Assembly: GCA_977006965.1 (NCBI GenBank)
Contig: OZ345376.1
Location: 1,674,001 to 1,738,000 of the forward strand
Direction of reading: 5' to 3'
DNA: 64,000 nt
Source: Phymatolithon calcareum
Taxonomy: Eukaryota > Rhodophyta > Florideophyceae > Hapalidiales
In this document: piece after piece, positions 1 to 10,313 of the stretch
Layout of the letters: each line of letters begins with the position of its first letter
Numbering within the stretch: the first letter of the stretch is position 1
The notes under the pieces: generated by a model
Databases searched by the model: none
Seen by the model: only the letters and a program-made list of their open reading frames with translations
Told to the model about the DNA's origin: nothing
Translations under genes and position numbers: made by a program

Positions 1-392
1 ATGTGTTGATTTATTTTAAAAGCTCCCAAGGCCTCTCTTCAAGAGTAACAGGACCGTTTTCGCTTGATTTTCTAAGCTAACGTAGTTTGACTATTCAGTA
101 TATCCTTGATTCTTATTTCTCTCCCAACAAGTGCTCTAGTGAGTCGCTTACATTCATATTCAATTTCAGGACTAATCTTGGATGAAGATAGAATGCGTTG
201 GAGCGCGACCAGCTATTGAGTGCAAGAGACGCACAGGAGCTCTTGTTGGGAGATAATTACGAATCAAGAACGTGTTGAGTAGTCAGAGGACTTTAGCTTA
301 GAGAATATCGCAAGAGCTGCCCCGTTACTCCAAGGTGAGGCTTTGGGAACTCTCAAAATAAAATCATCAAATATCCCCTATGTCCACTCGGA
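1..392. repeat. Two LINE-2 3' ends in inverted orientation (outer part of palindrome arm)
   Basis: Read on the minus strand, about 215 to 1 encodes a decayed LINE-2 C-terminus (peptide IEYECKRLT, matching LINE-2 copies A and B). It then runs into the LINE-2 3' end, whose last bases resemble GCTTTTAAAATAAATCAACA. On the plus strand, about 216-392 carries the same C-terminus and 3' end (CTTTGGGAACTCTCAAAATA, then TATCCCC at the edge). The outer 392 bp is therefore itself a diverged inverted pair of LINE-2 tails. The mirror copy is at 11325-11716. It could be described as a long-TIR MITE, but the coding match favours LINE derivation. Confidence 0.7.
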
Positions 393-848
393 GTTGCATT
401 GACAGTTTTGAAGCTCCTCTTGGGAACTTCCCTCATCATGGGAATCCATCAATGCAATAAGCTCCGAACTGGTCAGCTAAAAGAAATACTACAACTGATC
501 CAGTATTCCTCCCGAAATGCTCCAATATGTAGTCATGCCGGGGCTGCAAAATGAGTCCTAAGTCAAGCTCAGCTGAATGCGCGTGACTCATTATAGCGGA
601 GTATTTTTCCCTCTCGATGTTCAACTCTGATCCAGAGGTAGGTTTTGGTACCCAACCAGGTCGTGTCGCCCCCACTCTTCGAAAATCAAATCAGACCCTT
701 CCCATACTCGCATGGCACTGCCGCAGTTGTCCCAAGCGTCTGCAGATGCGTTGGTAACTTTTTAATAAAAATCTACATTTCTCCTTCTCCAACCTGTAGT
801 CTTCTCCAACAGCCTGTGATTCTCAGTGGCTTAATATGGGGGTTGAAT
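393..848. other. Unique part of the palindrome arm, no gene seen
   Basis: This stretch holds short open frames (for example a 79-codon one on the minus strand at 436-675) that are repeated identically in the other arm. They resemble no family I know. The identity follows from the palindrome and is not evidence of coding. Confidence 0.5.
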
Positions 849-1672
849 GAAGGGCAAATCAAGCTAGAGCTCGGACCGGACGGATCAGACCCAGGTCCAG
901 TCCGGTCCATTGTAATTCGGACTGGACGGACTTCTCGTCGGCGAATTTTTTTCGGATTGGATCAGCAAACGGCCAATTTTTTCCGTACGGATCGAACTGA
1001 GTCCGAAAAAAATCGGATCGGATCTGGTTCGGATTTACATTTTTTTCGGACTGTAAGTGGATCGGGCTTGATTTAATTACGAACTGTAAGATGATGAGAT
1101 TGGATTTCCTCGAGAAGAAATTTGGCTCAAAATTTGAAATATTATTAAAAAATATGTCAAAATTTAAGCGAAATACGTGTCTGAGTAGGCTCAGGCCAAG
1201 ACAAAATCGGTTCGGATCAGGTTCAGGCCGCCACAGATTCGGTTCGGATCCGATTCAGGCCAGCTCATCTGCAGGTCGACGGCTTTTTCGGACTGTAAGT
1301 GGATTTGAAACGGTTGAGTATGGACTGGATTCAGGCAAGCCAAAAAGAAAATTTTCGGACTCCGGACAGGCCGCGGATCAGAAATTGATCCATTTTTCGG
1401 ATTCGGATTCGGACCGTCGCCGATCCGTCCGGTCCTTGCCCTAAATCAGGCCCGTCAATGTCATAACGGGATAGAGCTGAAATCGCCTTATCCCATCACT
1501 TTCGATTGTCCGAAGATCTTAAAGGATGACGTGGAAAACATCGATACAGAGAGAGCTCGGCGCCACTTGACGATGAAAATAATTAGTGAAAAAGACGGAT
1601 TAAATTCATGGGGATATGTAATGATTTATTTCTAAATAAAACTGTTACTCCTAGGTGAGGCGTTGAGAACCC

Positions 1673-2470
1673 AACAGTTTTATTTAGAAATAAATCATTA
1701 CATATCCCCATGAATTTAATCCGTCTTTTTCACTAATTATTTTCATCGTCAAGTGGCGCCGAGCTCTCTCTGTATCGATGTTTTCCACGTCATCCTTTAA
1801 GATCTTCGGACAATCGAAAGTGATGGGATAAGGCGATTTCAGCTCTATCCCGTTATGACATTGACGGGCCTGATTTAGGGCAAGGACCGGACGGATCGGC
1901 GACGGTCCGAATCCGAATCCGAAAAATGGATCAATTTCTGATCCGCGGCCTGTCCGGAGTCCGAAAATTTTCTTTTTGGCTTGCCTGAATCCAGTCCATA
2001 CTCAACCGTTTCAAATCCACTTACAGTCCGAAAAAGCCGTCGACCTGCAGATGAGCTGGCCTGAATCGGATCCGAACCGAATCTGTGGCGGCCTGAACCT
2101 GATCCGAACCGATTTTGTCTTGGCCTGAGCCTACTCAGACACGTATTTCGCTTAAATTTTGACATATTTTTTAATAATATTTCAAATTTTGAGCCAAATT
2201 TCTTCTCGAGGAAATCCAATCTCATCATCTTACAGTTCGTAATTAAATCAAGCCCGATCCACTTACAGTCCGAAAAAAATGTAAATCCGAACCAGATCCG
2301 ATCCGATTTTTTTCGGACTCAGTTCGATCCGTACGGAAAAAATTGGCCGTCTGCTGATCCAATCCGAAAAAAATTCGCCGACGAGAAGTCCGTCCAGTCC
2401 GAATTACAATGGACCGGACTGGACCTGGGTCTGATCCGTCCGGTCCGAGCTCTAGCTTGATTTGCCCTTC
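1673..2470. repeat. Inner part of the right palindrome arm
   Basis: Reverse complement of 849-1646. Its outer 12 bases (2459-2470, GATTTGCCCTTC) recur at 10857-10868 and, reverse-complemented, once at 849-860. This marks the target-site duplication of the LINE-1 insertion that splits this arm. Confidence 0.9.
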
Positions 2471-4572
2471 TTTTCTTTCTTTTCTTTATTGCAGAAAACG
2501 TTAGTATTAACGTCCGAACTTACCCTCGAGCAAGTTCTCATTGTTCAAAAATTGGAGTATCTCAATGGGTCTCTCCCTGCACAGATCTTCTACGGTTTTG
2601 TCGCGCACTCTTCCGATGAACCGTTTTCGAGATAGAATCCGGCCAGGACAGCGTAGGATCAGATGCTCCACGGTCTCCTTGGCGCCATATGGGCACATCT
2701 TACACACTGGATCGTAGAGTCGCGGTTCATCCTCATTGTGTCCATGGTGAAAGCTTGCTACAACTGGGCAACAATTCACTACGATCTGGTGAATTGTCAC
2801 CTCGGCGCGTCTCTGTGAGATGTTAAGATCTTTTGGAAGTGTTGGTAGGTCAAATGGTTTGCTTCTACAGGGTGGCTTGATAATAGATCGCGCCGCTTCC
2901 AAGGTAAGGGGTATCCCTTGGTGCAACACCAGACTCGATTCCAAAATTCCGCGTCTCGCCAGTTCATCAGCAGCCTCATTTTTCGGAACACCGCAGTGGC
3001 TCGGTATCCAGATGCACTCTATGTGAATCTCGTGCGACATGACTTGTTCCATAAGACTCCATAATTTCCGCACCATCTCACCAAACATCCGGGGCTGCCC
3101 GTTGAGCGCATCTATGCAGCTTCTGCTGTCAGTGAACCATCTAATCGTGCTGCCGCGCGAGATCTGTAGATATGATATTACCTGAAACGCATGGACGGCC
3201 GCATATGCCTCTGTGTCGAATGAAGAGCCCACAGCCCCAGCGGATAATGCTGCTTCCATAATCGTTTCTCCGTCGCGTATCACCAGAATTCCGGCTCCGC
3301 CGACTTGGAACGGGATGGTACGATACATGTCGAGTGAGTCACCATCCTCATCGCGCACAATAACGCGCTGCTTCGAATTAGTCGGGGTTGCTGCGTAAGC
3401 ATGCTCGTCTCCGTCGTCGTAGGCCAGGAGTATATCCGGGGGCCTGCCGTGTCGAGACTCAAACCGTTTCGCTACTTCGTAGTTCCCGCACTGGGTGGGG
3501 TTAAATTTCTTCAACGTCGCAATGTACCAGCCCTCATCCCATTTCACGGAGACGCGCTCTCCATGATTCAGGTCCCACACGTATTTGTGAGGTATTTCTC
3601 CGACACTTCCGTCCGTCCATACTTCGATCTCCGCGGGTTTTTCTGCGTTGCGCTCCGAAATAAAAGCTTCTGTTGCCAAGCGCTTTTCATCCGGCCCATT
3701 TTTTGCCGAAATGGGAGTCGCGTAGGTTTGAAATCTGCCACCGGAGCGATCCTTCTGAATCGGTGGGGGAAGACCATTGCGTGGGAGTGCCAAGATCCCC
3801 TTTTCCGCCAGATGAAGGGTGCTCGAGTCCCGCCACGACCCTGTGCGCCTGGATTTCAGTTCGCGTGAGTTTGCCGTGAGAGCCACTGGAGTATCCGGTC
3901 GGAGTCGAAGTGCTTTGTCCATGATAAGGGTAGCATCCATTTCTCCGATATCTCGAAGGCTGCGCATCCCAGTCAATGACCGAAGCTCGGCGATTTTCGT
4001 AGCTTTCAGGCAACCGCTCGCCGCTCGTGCAGCGTCGTTCCGCGCGACTTCCACTTGTTTGATGTGGGAATCGAATCCGTGTACAGCGAAGGCTGATGCA
4101 CCGTACATCGCAGTTGGCTCGCAGTAGCTCTTTCGGAAAGCCTCCATCGTTGATGAATCCGCACCCCAGGATGTGCCGCTCAACGCGCGGATGAAACGAG
4201 TCTTCGATCGAAATTTCCGGCTCACTTCTCGGCAATGCACTTTGAAGCTCATTCGTTGGTCGAAATAAACACCTAGGAACTTGTATGCGGTCACTGCGTC
4301 GATTTCCTCACCATCAATAGTGACGCTACCATCTACAATTTCTTGTGGTAACCGTCCACCTGCAGAAAATCCTAGCACTTTGCATTTTCGAGCGTTCACC
4401 GTGATTCGCAAATGGCCGCATAGACGGGACAGTTTCTCGGCTGCTTCGTTGAGCTTTGAGATTACATCATCCCAAGTGATGCCGGTGGCATGGAAGCTGG
4501 TGTCGTCTGCGAAACTGAATTGAACCAGGTCGTCAAGACGTAAGCAGCGTTTTATTCCGCCGGACTAATCCA
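2471..4572 (-). mobile_element. LINE-1, 3' portion (palm end of RT, RNase H, C-terminal zinc knuckle, 3' tail)
   Basis: This is the 3' part of a non-LTR retrotransposon on the minus strand. Its 5' part is at 10314-10856. The element ends at 2471 in an A/G-rich tail of GAAA-type repeats, preceded by the word CTGCAATAAAGAAA. The same tail type ends the second copy near 8330 and the insert at 53409. It is flanked by the 12-bp duplication GAAGGGCAAATC (2459-2470 and 10857-10868). The LINE starts inside the RT domain, so it is 5'-truncated. The tail and the short target duplication are typical of target-primed reverse transcription. Confidence 0.85.
2507..4564 (-). pseudogene. LINE-1 RT C-terminal region plus RNase H with inserted Tudor-like module
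   Basis: The frame is open from the TAG at 4565-4567. The RT catalytic motif FADD lies upstream of the first ATG (4411), so the ATG is not the real start. Numbering from 4411: RT thumb and connection run about 1-110. RNase H catalytic positions are D267 (in WTDGS), E401 (FDTEAY), D428 (WFTDSR) and D482 (ADELARR). Between the first two strands, residues about 272-368 form an extra module with the pattern GERVSVKWDEGWYIATL...YDDGDEHAY, which looks like a Tudor/agenet barrel. A zinc knuckle (CKMCPYG...HLILRC) follows RNase H. The 634-codon stretch from 4411 has no stop, so it was functional recently, but the RT is split by the 4583-10303 insertion and carries stops (TGA, TAG) at the joint. It belongs to the LINEs that encode RNase H; I do not assign a clade. 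Confidence 0.85.
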
Positions 4573-5069
4573 GTCATCCGTCGCTCCGGTCGCGATTTTG
4601 TTGCACTTTTGGATATACGTTTGACTTTCTGATGGAAATTTGGTGGATTCCTGGATAATTTTTTTGTTGTCAAAATCTATCAGCGAGCTAGTAAAACTTA
4701 AATGATTTCTGGACCGAGTGATAATTTGTCGACTTCCGGCTTCCAAGTTTCGATATGGATGCATGTCAACTTCTTCCGGATCCATTACGGATTGATGCAG
4801 AATCAAATCGAACCGGATTGGATAAATACCGGATTGATTCGGGATATGATATCGTGTAAGGGCCTTACAGAAAGGTGGCAATCGACAAATGAGTATATAG
4901 TTGAGTGATCTTCATAATGCCATAAGGACAAGAGTCTAGAAGCATTCCCCTGCTAGAAGCCTTTCAACAGTATAAAGAAGATCTCCTCCAGATCGGTATG
5001 TTCGTCCTCCGAATTATTTCCTATCATCGTCCTCCTTTCTGAGTGAGCCCGTTTCTTTTTCACTCCAAG

Positions 5070-7186
5070 ATGGCTACAAGCACCTCTCCTTCTGTGCATG
5101 GTACTCCAAGTCGTGCGCCCCCTGCCGACAAAAAGCATGCACAATCCATCGTTAGGGACATGCTTGCGGGAAAAACAACGGGATTCCAACTTTTAAGTCA
5201 TGATTCTGTTATCGGTCAGTCCATCAATTCCCGTGTTCGGTCCTTAAAGTACTCAGGATGGATGCTATTGTGCTACTCGAACACTACTATGCATTGCGGG
5301 TACATTGTATGCAAATACTATGCCAGCCATGTTTGTCCTGTCACTGCCGCAGTCAGAACATACGACCCAGTTTCTGGTGGCACTACCAACTACTCCCTTC
5401 ACATGGAAAAGCATGAGACGAAAGACAAAAACACCGGAAGCATGATGTGGCGGCTTGACCAGAACACCAAGGCTATGCTTGCTAAAGCTGCGGCCGCTGC
5501 TGTGTACCAAAACTTCCAGCCTATCAGCTGGACGTACGCAAAGGCAGGAGTGGCTACATTTGCCGCGGCTATGTTTAAGTCCGGTCAAACAATGCCCACT
5601 GGACACATGCTCGATGTTGCAGATGCAATGCCATCGACCACTGCTGTGAAGAACAGTCTGCTTAAAACTGCCGAAGAAAAGCGAAAATTTGATGCTACCG
5701 TCGACATTCCTGAAGCGCTCAAAATAGGAGGCGGTATGAGTTGTGATGGTCTCAAACAAGGAAACACGGGCGCAAAGTACTACGATCTTACTCTCCACTA
5801 TTTCGACTTTGGTCCAAAAGATGCATTAACAGGCAACCAAAATATTTTTTTGAAGAACAAGATTCTTTTTTTGACGGAGCATAGTTCTACACTTGGCGAG
5901 ACCTCAGTGGCAATCAGGAAAACTTTGGAGACAGTACTTCAACAACTGTATCATATAGACTTCGAAAGACTCACCAAAAAGTTCACATTTGTGACGGACT
6001 GTGCAGCTGTTATGCCGAACGTGGTTGGAGCTTCTGACTCGCAGTCAAAAGCTGCCCTCGACTTGAAATGGCTGGGATGCATCTGCCATCAACTCACAAC
6101 GGTCATGTGAACAGCGTTCGACAAGACTAAGCTACTGCAGACGGGTGACCCGATTCTTGCTTAGGTATGGAAGAACATTGAGAGCTCAAAAACCTTGGTC
6201 CGCATTTTCAAGCAGTCGGACTCGAATCGGAAACTCCCACCGGGGTGTGCGCTCATACAGGAGGTGGAGACTCGATGGTGTTCCCTTTTTTCTTCGCTGG
6301 AGCGAATTCAGAAATCTGCCCCGTACATTGACGCGATTGTTTCCGATGGTGAATCACTTCCTGCGAAGAAAGCCTGGCGTGGAGTAAGATGTACTACGGT
6401 TGGCGCAAAGACCTCTCTGCCTTACATTGACTCTGTTGTTTCTGCTTGCGAGCCATTGGTTATTGCGCTGCGATTGCTAGAGACGACGTCAAAGCCCACT
6501 ATGCACAAAGTTCTCCCGATTAGAAGACGCTTGCCGACAATGCTGCCGATCCGCATGACACAATTCTCGCCTGTCTATCTTCCCGCGTTCTTGACCTCCT
6601 TTCTAGCGTCATCATCGTTCATGACGCGTACATTGCTGCCCTTTTGTTGCATCCGCTACTCAAATCTTGCGCCTCTATCACAGACAATGAGCTGCGTGTT
6701 GAGTACATGGCGCGAGGTGACAAGTTCGTGCGAAATGCAGTTATGGAAATAGTACTTCCCCCCGATATCAGGCAATCGTCCATGCCTCAGATGTCTCCAG
6801 TGGCATTGTCTGATATTCCTGAACAGGGCGCCGATGAGAATCCCCCGACAAAAAAATTTCGATTGTCGAATTTATTTGACGACCGTAGCGGAAAAGTACC
6901 TGAGACAGATGAGTACACCCTCTACAAGTGCGCGATTGTCTCAGGAACTGATGAGGCAATGATGCGAAAAGACGAGGATATGGGAGTTGTTCAGTTTTGG
7001 ATCAGGAACAAGGCGAAATATCCTCGTTTGTCCAGATTCACCCTTAGGCTCTTTGCAATTCCAGCTTCATCATGCACATCCGAGCGCAACTTTTCCGCCG
7101 TGAGCAGAATTGTTACAGACGATCGCGCGCGGCTTTCTGGAGAGATGCTAGACATCATTATGTATTTGCGCTCGTTCTTTTCTTGA
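5070..7186 (+). pseudogene. hAT-superfamily transposase, inactivated
   Basis: hAT transposases cut and paste DNA with an RNase H-like fold and dimerise through a C-terminal domain. The start chosen is the ATG at 5070. A BED-like zinc finger appears as CKYYASHVC...HMEKH. The first catalytic aspartate region is GMSCDGLKQGNTGAKYY. A second conserved block is FVTDCAAVM with WLGCICHQL following. The C-terminal dimerisation block reads SSCTSERNFSAVSRI...DIIMYLRSFFS at 7186. In-frame stops TGA (6108-6110) and TAG (about 6160) occur where family members have coding sequence (CHQL..NTAFDKTKLL..WKNIE..LVRIFKQS). A frameshift near 6550 moves the end into another frame. The length, about 700 residues when frames are joined, is usual for hAT. 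It is inactive as it stands. Confidence 0.85.
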
Positions 7187-7379
7187 AGGTTAGAATCGTT
7201 GTTTTGCCTCCTTTTTCATTACTCGATAACTTTTTTGCGTCTGCATAGATTTGTTGAACGTAGTTTTATTCATTCCAGTCGTATGTGGAGTGGAACTTTC
7301 TAAAACGACGCACAGCCCTTTGGGTATTTTCCATTTACTTCAAGGTAAGCAGTTGCAGCACCTGTTCATATGCAGCAAT

Positions 7380-8330
7380 TCCTAGCATCTGAGGTGCTAG
7401 GATTTGCTACAGGCGGACTGTCTCCACACGAAATTATAAACGGTAACAATATCAACGGCGAGGCAATCAACGCAGTTGCGGCATACAAGTTCCTCGGAAT
7501 TCATCTCGACAAATAACTGAGCGTCAAAGTGCATTACCTGGAGCTTAGCCAAAAACTCCGGTCCAAGACCCTCTTGCATCGACGCGGAGGCATGTGTGGT
7601 CGTGCATGCGTTCGGGCAGTGTCAAATCAACAGCTTTCACGAGGCAGCATTATCAAATTGTGCACTGACAGCTGTAACCGCATAGACGCGCTCAGCGGGC
7701 AACCGCGCATGTTTGGTAATATGGTCCAGAATCTATGGAATCTTATAGAACAAGTAGTGTCCCCCGAGGCTCACATAGAGTGTGTGTTTGGATACCTAGT
7801 CACTGCGGCGTCCCGAAGAATGAGGCAGCTGATGAGCTCGCGCGGCTGTGAATTTTGGAAACGAGTCTTGTGTCGCGTGAAGCGATACCTCTCACTTTGG
7901 AAGCCACACGACCCATTGTCAAACCGCCCTGTAGAAGGAAAGCAATGGACCTATCTACGGTCACGAAAGATCCACACATCTCACAGAGAACTGCAGAAGT
8001 GGTACTCCACCAGGTCATAGCGAATTGCTGTCCGCTTATGACCTGCTTTCACTCTGAACACAGCGAGAATGAACCGCTACTCTACGACCCAGTGTGCAAG
8101 GTCTGCCCCCATGGCGTCAAGGAGACAGTGGAGGACCTAATCCTACGCTGCTCTGGTCGGACCGCCTATCGAAGGCAATTGATCGGAAGTGTGCTTGACA
8201 AAACCGTAGAAGATCTGTGCAGGGAGGGACCCGTAGAGATACTCCTATTCTTCAACAATGACAACTTTCTATAGTATTAGTTCTGGCGTTAAATTTGTGT
8301 CGTCTGCAATAAAGAAAGAAAGACAGGAAG
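7380..8330 (+). pseudogene. Second LINE-1 copy, internally deleted 3' fragment
   Basis: On the plus strand, 7400-7570 matches the post-FADD RT segment of LINE-1 (EVLGFATGG...YKFLGIHLD, then a stop). The sequence then jumps to the RNase H block (CTDSCNRIDALSGQPRMFG, equivalent to FTDSRSCIDALNGQPRMFG). After a frameshift near 7850 it continues into the C-terminal knuckle (CKVCPHG...DLILRC), ending at 8274. The 3' tail is CTGCAATAAAGAAAGAAAG. The first half of RNase H, including the place where the Tudor-like module would sit, is missing, so this copy does not show whether the module is ancestral. Divergence is much higher than expected for a recent copy. Confidence 0.85.
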
Positions 8331-8416
8331 GCAAGGTGAATAGTTTCGACTACGTACTGATACATCCATAAATCGGATAGCAAACCGTACCGTCGCCTTT
8401 AAAGCCTCGTCAGCTT

Positions 8417-9382
8417 CTACAAGTATCTTAAAATTGTTATTCGGATATTTCCCTTTCGTGTAGCCCCGCACTCCGCAATCTCAATTCGACCCCTTCCACG
8501 CAAGCTTACTACATCCCTTGCCTTTAACGTTTTGGCAGGCGACGAAACCTCGCGGTGATTAACCTTCACCCCACCATTCCGGATCCCCTCCGCCATCTTC
8601 GACCGACTTATTCCAAATCCTGCGCTTCCTACGGCATCGAGTCTCAAGCTTTTTTCCACATTAGTAAACTCTTTTACACGTCTTTCCCGGGGGCTCACCT
8701 CATCCAACGACACCATACTCGTCTCAACGCCCACTCGCCCAACGCTCGTTATCGCACCGATGAGGTAATCGGCAACGTCCGCATGTACCACAGCGTAGCA
8801 ACAAGTGCCATCTTCCCTAAGCACTATGTCCCCTACGCGCTCTCGTTTCACATGCGCCAGCACCGCACCAAGAAAGTCGCGCTGCGACAATTTCTCCCCC
8901 TCGAACCTCCGCCGCATCACCACAGCAGCAAGTTCCTCTCTTAAAACCTCTACAACCGCGCCATCGTCTGCAAATTTTGGAATATGCCCCGCAGTCAGTA
9001 CTGCGCGCTCGGCGTCTGGATAGCCGCCCCAAGCGACCACGCGTGCGTCAGGGAGGCCTCGCCTGCATGCCATGCAAACTTCGTGCACGTCACGCGGCGT
9101 CATAAACTCAGACACACCGAACATGGCGCCTGCTGCGCGCATAACCGCGGCCACGGCACGCTCCGCGACTGTCTTGTCGACGCCGCGCAGAGTCGCAATG
9201 CGCACGGCATCAGCCTCCGCGGCCGCCTTTCGCGCCCCCATACGCACAGGAGCATACCTCACGTGCGCAGCGCATGTTTCGAGCGCACGCGACGCCCTGG
9301 TCGCGGTCGGGAGAGTAGCCGCGAACGCGAGGGGGCGTGCCGCCATACTCGCGTCAGCAATAATGAAGGACGTGCGATGCAT
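8417..9382 (-). CDS. Plastid photosystem II S4-domain protein (YlmH-like RNA-binding)
   Basis: The 321-residue protein has an N-terminal Ala/Arg-rich stretch of about 45 residues that looks like a plastid transit peptide. The middle region is the YlmH-like domain (residues about 95-240). A C-terminal S4 RNA-binding domain spans about 246-305 (SLRLDAVGSAGFGISRSK, then VKVNHREV and VVSLRGRGR). Family members are nuclear-encoded, plastid-located RNA-binding proteins associated with photosystem II; their precise role is not settled. The frame is intact, the start ATG at 9382 is the first in frame, and the stop follows the usual RYL end. It is the clearest sign of a photosynthetic host. Unusually, it lies inside the 4583-10303 insertion, so it may be a captured or relocated gene. 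It is divergent from the ORF at 9545, with 162 bp between them. Confidence 0.9.
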   Translation of the reverse strand: MHRTSFIIADASMAARPLAFAATLPTATRASRALETCAAHVRYAPVRMGARKAAAEADAVRIATLRGVDKTVAERAVAAVMRAAGAMFGVSEFMTPRDVHEVCMACRRGLPDARVVAWGGYPDAERAVLTAGHIPKFADDGAVVEVLREELAAVVMRRRFEGEKLSQRDFLGAVLAHVKRERVGDIVLREDGTCCYAVVHADVADYLIGAITSVGRVGVETSMVSLDEVSPRERRVKEFTNVEKSLRLDAVGSAGFGISRSKMAEGIRNGGVKVNHREVSSPAKTLKARDVVSLRGRGRIEIAECGATRKGNIRITILRYL

Positions 9383-9544
9383 TCAATCTTGCTCCCGCGA
9401 GCATCGACAAGTTATCGTACGGCCCGCGTACACGTAATTATCCACATGACCGCGATTATCACAGCACTGGCATTGTTGGTGCCGGCTATTTCATCACGGG
9501 GACGGCACAGTGCGCGCTAGTCTGCGCGCACGCTGCCACTCACA
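9383..9544. promoter_or_regulatory. Shared intergenic region between divergent ORFs
   Basis: A 162-bp GC-rich gap lies between the S4 gene (minus) and the coiled-coil ORF (plus). Its position makes it a likely bidirectional promoter. I see no convincing TATA box. This is inference from layout only. Confidence 0.3.
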
Positions 9545-9919
9545 ATGACGGACATCGAACGCGCGACCCCGGGCGCCGCTGAGGGCAGCACGGGCTGTGA
9601 GGTCGAGGGTCTGCGCAAAGCGCACGCTGCGGCTCGCGCTGACGCCGAGGCGCGTGGCGAACAACTCGAACTAGCAAAGGAGAAGGCAAAAGCTGTCGTT
9701 CGCGCTCAGATGGAGCGCGCTCGCGCGGCTGAAGCGCGTCTTCAGGGACATGCGAAGATGCAGGAGATGGAGATTGAACACTTGAACGCACGCATCAAGG
9801 AGCTAGAGAGTAAGCCGGCGCCTCAAGTCAAAATGCGAAAGGGAAACGCCGTTGGCATCGCCGGTGCCACGAGAGTTTGGATTCATGCCTTTCAAAGAGA
9901 AATTACTTTTGGTTGGTGA
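9545..9919 (+). CDS. Coiled-coil ORF, probably 3'-truncated
   Basis: The ORF begins ATGACGGACATC at 9545 and is highly GC-rich to about 9870. The encoded residues about 20-95 are almost entirely Ala, Glu, Arg, Lys, Leu and Gln (HAAARADAEARGEQLELAKE and onwards), a classic long coiled coil ending ARIKELESK. After GATR the reading frame enters AT-rich repeat-like sequence and stops within about 15 residues. This abrupt composition change suggests the 3' end of a host gene was lost or replaced. I do not recognise a family. It could also be a complete short protein with an altered tail. Confidence 0.5.
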   Translation: MTDIERATPGAAEGSTGCEVEGLRKAHAAARADAEARGEQLELAKEKAKAVVRAQMERARAAEARLQGHAKMQEMEIEHLNARIKELESKPAPQVKMRKGNAVGIAGATRVWIHAFQREITFGW

Positions 9920-10303
9920 ATAATGACTGCACACTCATTATTAACCAACCAAATCCAGCGGATGTACACGTGTACATCCACTGGATTGAATTTATGACTC
10001 TTGGATTTGATGCGGATAATCAAATTGACTTCATTATTTTCACTGATTTTATCGCGAAATAACTGGATGCTTGCTGATATAGGTTTCAGAACGACGAATC
10101 CTGTCGGACTGAATACAGATTCAGCCTAGCTTACCGCTGTAGGGCTACCGGACTCAAAAGCATTAGATTCTTTCTCGAGCGGACGAAGAAAATTCTAAAT
10201 TTTAAATCGTCTACACCGACGAACTGGATTGAATCATACTCTTGGAGATCTCGCTAGTCCATTGGACACTTGTTGCGTGGCATTTGGCGTACTGGATTCA
10301 TCC
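9872..10303. repeat. AT-rich end of the inserted segment with adjacent hairpins
   Basis: Composition drops sharply from the GC-rich ORF. Two inverted repeats stand side by side: TTGGTTGGT...ACCAACC around 9909-9951, and a near-perfect palindrome centred in GGATGTACACGTGTACATCC at about 9960-9979 with CCAG/CTGG extensions. Words ATCCAG and CTGGAT recur to the edge at 10303. No coding capacity is seen. Confidence 0.6.
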
Positions 10304-10313
10304 GTCATCCGTC

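Larger units (their letters stand above)
1..1646. repeat. Left arm of a long palindrome (fold-back element)
   Basis: Bases 1-1646 are the reverse complement of 1673-2470 plus 10857-11716 once a later insertion is set aside. The segment lengths match exactly: 849-1646 and 1673-2470 are both 798 bp, and 1-860 and 10857-11716 are both 860 bp, so no indel is needed. I noticed only an occasional substitution, such as an a/g difference near 970. The loop is 1647-1672 (26 nt). Bases 860-1450 are dense in GGATC, CGGAC and TCCGG words and encode only low-complexity frames. The arm reaches base 1, so it may continue to the left of the window. No transposase of its own is visible. It could be a fold-back transposon or a recent inverted duplication. 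Confidence 0.9.
4583..10303. mobile_element. 5.7-kb segment inserted into the LINE-1 RT; hAT-like, carries a host gene
   Basis: The LINE-1 RT coding sequence stops at 10304 and resumes at 4572, with the expected spacing between the PQGSSLSP and FADD motifs, so nothing from the LINE appears to be missing. The direct repeat GTCATCCGTC is present at both edges (4573-4582 and 10304-10313), as expected for a target duplication (hAT elements make 8 bp). Both ends are rich in GGATT/AATCC words, resembling hAT subterminal repeats. I could not see clear terminal inverted repeats, and the right edge contains a small tandem (ATCCGTC), so the exact ends are uncertain. Contents: hAT transposase pseudogene, LINE-1 fragment, S4 gene, coiled-coil ORF, AT-rich palindromes. 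Confidence 0.6.

Noticed and set aside
1091-2228. Two identical 117-codon frames (1091-1444 plus, 1875-2228 minus) as genes
   Set aside because: They are mirror images within the palindrome and translate repetitive GGATC/CGGAC words. No domain or coding signature.
6108-6165. A 57-bp intron in the hAT transposase removing two stops
   Set aside because: The skipped codons encode residues that fit the hAT family alignment, so stop mutations are the simpler explanation.
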